Shown here one piece after another: positions 56,551 to 64,000 of a stretch of 64,000 nucleotides of DNA. Where the stretch lies: assembly GCF_010685995.1 (NCBI RefSeq), contig NZ_JAAGWK010000025.1:1-64000 (forward strand). Direction: 5' to 3'. The position numbers and the translations under genes were made by a program. How positions within the stretch are numbered: position 1 is the stretch's first letter; each line of letters begins with the position of its first letter. Origin of the DNA: Goekera deserti. GTDB taxonomy: Bacteria > Actinomycetota > Actinomycetes > Mycobacteriales > Geodermatophilaceae. The notes under the pieces were generated by a model. It was not told where the DNA came from and made no database searches. It saw only the letters and a list, made by a program, of their open reading frames with translations.

Positions 56551-58152
56551 GTGACCTCGCCTGCGCCCGTCGTCCTGATCGCCGAAGAGCTCGCCCCCAG
56601 CGCCCTGGAGGTGCTCGGCGACGGCTTCGACGTCCGCCACGTGGACGGCGCCGACCGCTCGGCGCTGCTGCCCGCGCTCGCCGAGGCGCACGCGGTGATG
56701 ATCCGCAGCGCCACGACGATCGACGCCGAGGCGCTGGCCGCTGCGCCGCTGCTCGAGGTGGTGGCGCGCGCGGGCATCGGGCTGGACAACGTGGACGTCG
56801 CGGCGGCGACCGCCCGGGGTGTCATGGTGGTCAACGCGCCGACCTCCAACATCGTCAGCGCCGCCGAGCACGCCGTGGCGCTGCTGCTCGCCGCGGCCCG
56901 CCGCATCCCGGCCGCGGACGCCTCGCTGCGCGCGGGCACCTGGAAGCGGTCGCAGTTCACCGGCGTCGAGGTCACCGAGAAGACCGTCGGCGTCGTCGGG
57001 CTCGGCCGGATCGGCGTGCTGGTCGCCCAGCGGCTGGCGGCCTTCGGCGTCACGCTGATCGCCTACGACCCCTACATCCAGCCCGGGCGGGCCCAGCAGC
57101 TCGGCGTGCGGATGGTCGGGCTGGACGAGCTGCTGCGCGAGTCGGACTTCATCACCGTCCACCTGCCGAAGACGCCGGAGACCCTCGGCCTGATCGGGGC
57201 CGACGAGCTGGCCACCACCAAGCGCGGGGTCATCCTGGTCAACGCCGCCCGCGGCGGCCTGGTGGACGAGGCCGCGCTGGCCGACGCGCTCCGGTCGGGT
57301 CAGGTCGGTGCCGCCGGCATCGACGTGTACGCCACGGAGCCGTGCACCGACAGCCCGCTGTTCGGGCTGCCGAACACCGTGGTCACCCCGCACCTGGGCG
57401 CCTCGACGTCCGAGGCGCAGGACAAGGCGGGCACCGCGGTGGCCCGCAGCGTGCGCCTGGCGCTGCAGGGCGACTTCGTGCCGGACGCCGTCAACGTGCA
57501 GGCCGGTGGGGTGGTGGCGCAGGAGGTACGCCCGGGCCTGCCGCTGGCGGAGAAGCTCGGCCGGGTGTTCAGCGCCGTCGCCGGTGGCCTGGCGCAGTCG
57601 CTGGCGGTGGAGGTGCTCGGCAAGCTCGCCGAGTTCGACGTCTCGGTGGTGCAGCTGGCCGTGCTCAAGGGCGTGTTCGCCGACGTGGTGGAGGAACCAG
57701 TCACCTACGTCAACGCCCCGCTGCTGGCCGGCTCCCGCGGGCTGGAGGTGTCGCTGACCTCGGACGTGGAGAGCCCGCACTACCGCAACCTGATCACCGT
57801 GCGCGGCACGATGGCCGACGGCGGCGAGGTGACCGTGTCCGGCACGCTCTACGGCAAGAACCAGGTGCCCCGGCTGACCGAGGTGGCCGGCTTCGAGATG
57901 GACCTGGAGGCCTCCGGTCACCTGCTCTTCTTCGTCTACGCCGATCGGCCGGGCGTGGTGGGCAGCGTGGGAGCCGCCCTCGGCGAGGCCGGCGTCAACA
58001 TCGCCGGCGCGCAGGTCAGCCGGTCGACGCGGGGCGGCGAGGCGCTCATGGCGGTCACCGTGGACTCACCCGTCGGAAGCGACCTGCTGGCCGGGATCGC
58101 GGCCGGCATCGGCGCCCGCGAGGCGCGCGCCGTGGACCTCGACGCCGTCTGA
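56551..58152 (+). CDS. serA: D-3-phosphoglycerate dehydrogenase, long (type 1) form
   Basis: Catalyses the first committed step of serine synthesis. 533 residues as in the mycobacterial type: substrate and nucleotide domains (GVVGLGRIGVLVAQRL; Arg in NAARGGLVDEAAL; His in VVTPHLGASTSEAQ), an allosteric substrate-binding domain (~320-455) and a C-terminal ACT domain (LLFFVYADRPGVVGSVGAAL) where serine is expected to bind. The GTG start is backed by the leaderless box. In the window it lies between ilvC and leuB, as Rv2996c does in M. tuberculosis (recalled). Confidence 0.96.
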   Translation: MTSPAPVVLIAEELAPSALEVLGDGFDVRHVDGADRSALLPALAEAHAVMIRSATTIDAEALAAAPLLEVVARAGIGLDNVDVAAATARGVMVVNAPTSNIVSAAEHAVALLLAAARRIPAADASLRAGTWKRSQFTGVEVTEKTVGVVGLGRIGVLVAQRLAAFGVTLIAYDPYIQPGRAQQLGVRMVGLDELLRESDFITVHLPKTPETLGLIGADELATTKRGVILVNAARGGLVDEAALADALRSGQVGAAGIDVYATEPCTDSPLFGLPNTVVTPHLGASTSEAQDKAGTAVARSVRLALQGDFVPDAVNVQAGGVVAQEVRPGLPLAEKLGRVFSAVAGGLAQSLAVEVLGKLAEFDVSVVQLAVLKGVFADVVEEPVTYVNAPLLAGSRGLEVSLTSDVESPHYRNLITVRGTMADGGEVTVSGTLYGKNQVPRLTEVAGFEMDLEASGHLLFFVYADRPGVVGSVGAALGEAGVNIAGAQVSRSTRGGEALMAVTVDSPVGSDLLAGIAAGIGAREARAVDLDAV

Positions 58153-58450
58153 CCCGGCACGCGGGGACTCTGGTTGAGCGCTGTGCGAACGTGTCGAACG
58201 GCGTACCTGGGTAGGCCGTTCGGACCAGCTGTCACCTGCCTGTGAGCACCCGGGCGCACCTCTGGTCCCACCCGACCCTCCGTAGGGCCGAACGGCCCAG
58301 CGTCAGGCGCTCGGCGTGGGCCGGATGGCCTATTGGCCGTTAGCCGGGGCAAGGACCACCGTGATGGGGCCGCGCCCGGTGACCTCTGTCGCCGGGACGG
58401 CGCCGGCCGAGCCGGTGCCGGCGGCATCACCAGGCTCATCACTGACAGGG
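58153..58450. other. serA-subtilase intergenic region
   Basis: 298 bp without a gene I can support. It contains an 8-bp inverted repeat CGAACGGC (58195-58202) / GCCGTTCG (58215-58222) and a GGGCCGAACGGCCC palindrome (near 58282-58295). The GAACGGC core is shared between them, and ATGGCC-TATT-GGCCGT follows near 58325. I see no recognised riboswitch. Confidence 0.4.
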
Positions 58451-62014
<3,564 letters not shown>

Positions 62015-62039
62015 CCGCCGGCACGACCCGCAGCGCCAC

Positions 62040-62074
62040 GGACGCCCCCCGCACACCACGTGCGGGGGGCGTCC
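62040..62074 (+). terminator. Terminator after the subtilase gene
   Basis: Perfect 15-bp stem (62040-62054 with 62060-62074, loop ACCAC), 25 bp after the stop. Confidence 0.85.
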
Positions 62075-62132
62075 TGGTGCCCGGTGCCGGCACCGCGCGG
62101 AGTGCTGCCGGAGCTGCCCGCACGCAGGGCAC

Positions 62133-62138
62133 TAACCT
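62133..62138 (+). promoter_or_regulatory. Leaderless -10 box of leuB
   Basis: TAACCT with eight bases to ATG 62147. leuB is thus transcribed separately from serA, with cimA following it. Confidence 0.58.
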
Positions 62139-62146
62139 CTGCAGCC

Positions 62147-63169
62147 ATGCGCCTGGCAGTGATCCCCGGAGACGGCATCGGCACCGAGGTGGTGGCCGAG
62201 GGCCTCAAGGTCCTGGGCGAGGTCGCCCACGACGTGGAGACGACCTCGTACGACCTGGGGGCGGCGCGCTGGCAGCGCACCGGCGAGCTCCTCCCGGACT
62301 CGGTGCTGGAGGAGCTGCGCCAGCACGACGCCATCCTGCTCGGCGCCGTCGGCGACCCGAGCGTGCCGCCGGGCATCCTCGAGCGCGGCCTGCTGCTGCG
62401 GCTGCGCTTCGAGCTCGACCACCACGTCAACCTGCGCCCGGCGAAGCTGTACGACGGCGTCCGGTCGCCGCTGGCCGAGCCCGGCGAGATCGACATGCTC
62501 TGCATCCGCGAGGGCACCGAGGGCCCGTACACCGGCAACGGCGGCGTGCTGCGCCGGGACACCCCGCACGAGGTGGCCACCGAGGTCAGCGTCAACACCG
62601 CCTTCGGCGTCGAGCGCGTGGTGCGCTACGCCTTCGAGCGGGCGCTGGCCCGGCCCCGCCGGCACCTGACGCTGGTCCACAAGACCAACGTGCTCTCCCA
62701 CGCCGGGTCGCTGTGGTCGCGCACCGTGGAGGAGGTCGCCGCGGAGTTCACCGAGGTGACCGTGGCCTACCAGCACGTCGACGCCGCGTCGATGTTCTTC
62801 ATCACCGACCCGTCGCGCTACGACGTGATCGTCACCGACAACCTCTTCGGCGACATCATCACCGACGTCGCGGCGGCGGTCACCGGGGGCATCGGCCTGG
62901 CCGCCAGCGGCAACCTGGACGTGTCCGGCACCAACCCGAGCATGTTCGAGCCGGTGCACGGCTCGGCACCGGACATCGCCGGGCAGGGCAAGGCCGACCC
63001 CACCGCGACCGTGCTGTCGGTCGGGCTGCTGCTGGAGCACCTGGGTCTGGGCGACCAGGCCCGCAAGGTCAACGCCGCCGTCGCCTTCGACCTCTCGACC
63101 CGTGACCCGCTGGCCCCGATGCGCACCTCCGAGGTCGGCGACCGGCTCGCCGCCCTGGCCAGCGGCTGA
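62147..63169 (+). CDS. leuB: 3-isopropylmalate dehydrogenase
   Basis: NAD-dependent decarboxylating dehydrogenase of leucine synthesis; it can also act on methylmalate in the citramalate route to isoleucine (family knowledge), which fits the cimA gene next door. 340 residues, the short actinobacterial form. Motifs: [12 protein letters not shown], the substrate arginines in [32 protein letters not shown] and the NAD-binding [18 protein letters not shown]. The cimA start is 18 bp downstream. Confidence 0.95.
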   Translation: MRLAVIPGDGIGTEVVAEGLKVLGEVAHDVETTSYDLGAARWQRTGELLPDSVLEELRQHDAILLGAVGDPSVPPGILERGLLLRLRFELDHHVNLRPAKLYDGVRSPLAEPGEIDMLCIREGTEGPYTGNGGVLRRDTPHEVATEVSVNTAFGVERVVRYAFERALARPRRHLTLVHKTNVLSHAGSLWSRTVEEVAAEFTEVTVAYQHVDAASMFFITDPSRYDVIVTDNLFGDIITDVAAAVTGGIGLAASGNLDVSGTNPSMFEPVHGSAPDIAGQGKADPTATVLSVGLLLEHLGLGDQARKVNAAVAFDLSTRDPLAPMRTSEVGDRLAALASG

Positions 63170-63187
63170 GGCCCGGGGGAGTGCTCC

Positions 63188-64000
63188 GTGAGTCCTGAGT
63201 TCCACGTCTTCGACACCACCCTGCGCGACGGCGCCCAGCGCGAGGGCGTGAGCTACTCCGTGGCCGACAAGCTCGCCGTCGCGCGGCTGCTGGACGAGGT
63301 CGGGGTCGGGTTCATCGAGGGCGGCTGGCCCGGCGCGCTGCCCAAGGACACCGAGTTCTTCGCCCGCGCCCGCACCGAGCTGCAGCTGCGGCACGCCCAG
63401 CTGGTGGCGTTCGGTGCCACCCGCAAGGCCGGCGTCCGGGTCGAGGACGACGTCCAGGTGCAGGCACTGCTCGACGCCGGGACGCCGGTGGTGTGCCTGG
63501 TCGCCAAGAGCGACGTGCGGCACGTGCGCGACGCGCTGCGCACCACGCCGGAGGAGAACCTGGCGATGGTGACCGACACCGTCGCCCACCTGGTCGCCCA
63601 GGGCCGCCGGGTGTTCGTCGACTGCGAGCACTTCTTCGACGGGTACGCCGCCGACGCCGACCACCCGATCGCGGTGCTGCAGGCGGCGTTCGCGGCGGGC
63701 GCGGAGGTCGGCGTCCTGTGCGACACCAACGGCGGCATGCTGCCGATGGGGGTGGGCCGGGTCGTCGCGGAGGTCCGCGGGCGGGTCGAGGGGCGCCTGG
63801 GCATCCACTGTCAGGACGACACCGGCTGCGCTGTGGCCAACACCCTGGCCGCTGTCGAGGCCGGCGTCACCCACGTGCAGGGCACGGCGAACGGCTACGG
63901 GGAGCGCGCCGGCAATGCCGACACGTTCGCCGTGATCGCCAACCTGGTCACCAAGATGGGCCTGCCCGTGGTGCCGGCGGAGTGCCTCACCGAGCTCAAG
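63188..64000 (+). CDS. cimA: Citramalate synthase (partial, runs off the window)
   Basis: The first 271 codons are present. DRE-TIM metallolyase of the CimA group: FDTTLRDGAQREGVSYSVAD holds the catalytic Arg-Asp, VGVGFIEGGWPGALPKDTEF is typical of CimA as opposed to LeuA, and HCQDDTGCAVANTLAAVEAG with GTANGYGERAGNAD includes metal-binding and structural residues. It would condense pyruvate and acetyl-CoA to citramalate, giving 2-oxobutyrate for isoleucine without threonine. The GTG start has GGGGGAG about six bases upstream. 2-isopropylmalate or homocitrate synthase is the less likely alternative. Confidence 0.88.
   Translation, partial: MSPEFHVFDTTLRDGAQREGVSYSVADKLAVARLLDEVGVGFIEGGWPGALPKDTEFFARARTELQLRHAQLVAFGATRKAGVRVEDDVQVQALLDAGTPVVCLVAKSDVRHVRDALRTTPEENLAMVTDTVAHLVAQGRRVFVDCEHFFDGYAADADHPIAVLQAAFAAGAEVGVLCDTNGGMLPMGVGRVVAEVRGRVEGRLGIHCQDDTGCAVANTLAAVEAGVTHVQGTANGYGERAGNADTFAVIANLVTKMGLPVVPAECLTELK

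Noticed and set aside
58153-58450. Possible riboswitch before the secreted subtilase
   Set aside because: Several inverted repeats share a GAACGGC core, but I could not match a c-di-AMP, cobalamin or other known consensus; kept only as an undefined intergenic region.
62075-62146. Leucine attenuator before leuB
   Set aside because: No short peptide with Leu codons and no U-tailed terminator; the TAACCT box points to a leaderless leuB transcript.

Overview
This is a 64-kb stretch of a very GC-rich actinobacterial chromosome. High-GC codon use, GTG starts, stop-start overlaps of the GTGA/ATGA type, an actinobacterial GlgE pathway and a Mycobacterium-like gene order all point there. From memory of the gene families I would guess Geodermatophilaceae (Blastococcus, Geodermatophilus or Modestobacter), but the sequence alone does not prove the family. 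I see no rRNA, tRNA, CRISPR array, transposase or prophage; the window is mostly chromosomal backbone with a few accessory insertions.

Region 1 (1-16.3 kb) is a carbohydrate-storage locus. glgE, treS, mak and glgB run leftward and glgP runs divergently, with glgX just beyond an FHA-domain gene. Together they encode trehalose -> maltose -> maltose-1-phosphate -> alpha-1,4-glucan, branching, phosphorolysis and debranching. A lipoprotein zinc-metallopeptidase gene lies beyond glgB.

Region 2 (16.3-42.7 kb) follows the order I recall for M. tuberculosis Rv3041c down to Rv3006: an ABC ATPase, an enoyl-CoA hydratase, etfBA (fixAB), a cysteine desulfurase, mnmA, a MetE-core protein, ligA, an ACT-domain protein, gatC-gatA-gatB and an LppZ-like lipoprotein. 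Inserted into this backbone are a cysteine-desulfhydrase-like gene, a membrane/beta-propeller protein, a large duplicated SUKH (SMI1/KNR4) protein, an MFS transporter, a vapBC toxin-antitoxin pair and an ABC-2 exporter with a coupled 52-residue protein.

Region 3 (42.7-64 kb) is a branched-chain amino acid and serine locus: ilvD, ilvB-ilvN-ilvC, serA, leuB and cimA (cut by the window end). Two overlapping PAS-GGDEF-EAL genes, two membrane proteins with Tyr-Gly-Gln-rich tails and a secreted subtilase are interleaved. An ilvB attenuator is visible: a leader peptide rich in Leu/Val/Ile codons, a hairpin after its stop, and a terminator with six T residues.

A recurring control feature is a TANNNT -10 hexamer ending 7-9 nt before the start codon of thirteen genes, which implies leaderless or almost leaderless mRNAs. 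Where it occurs I used it to choose starts.
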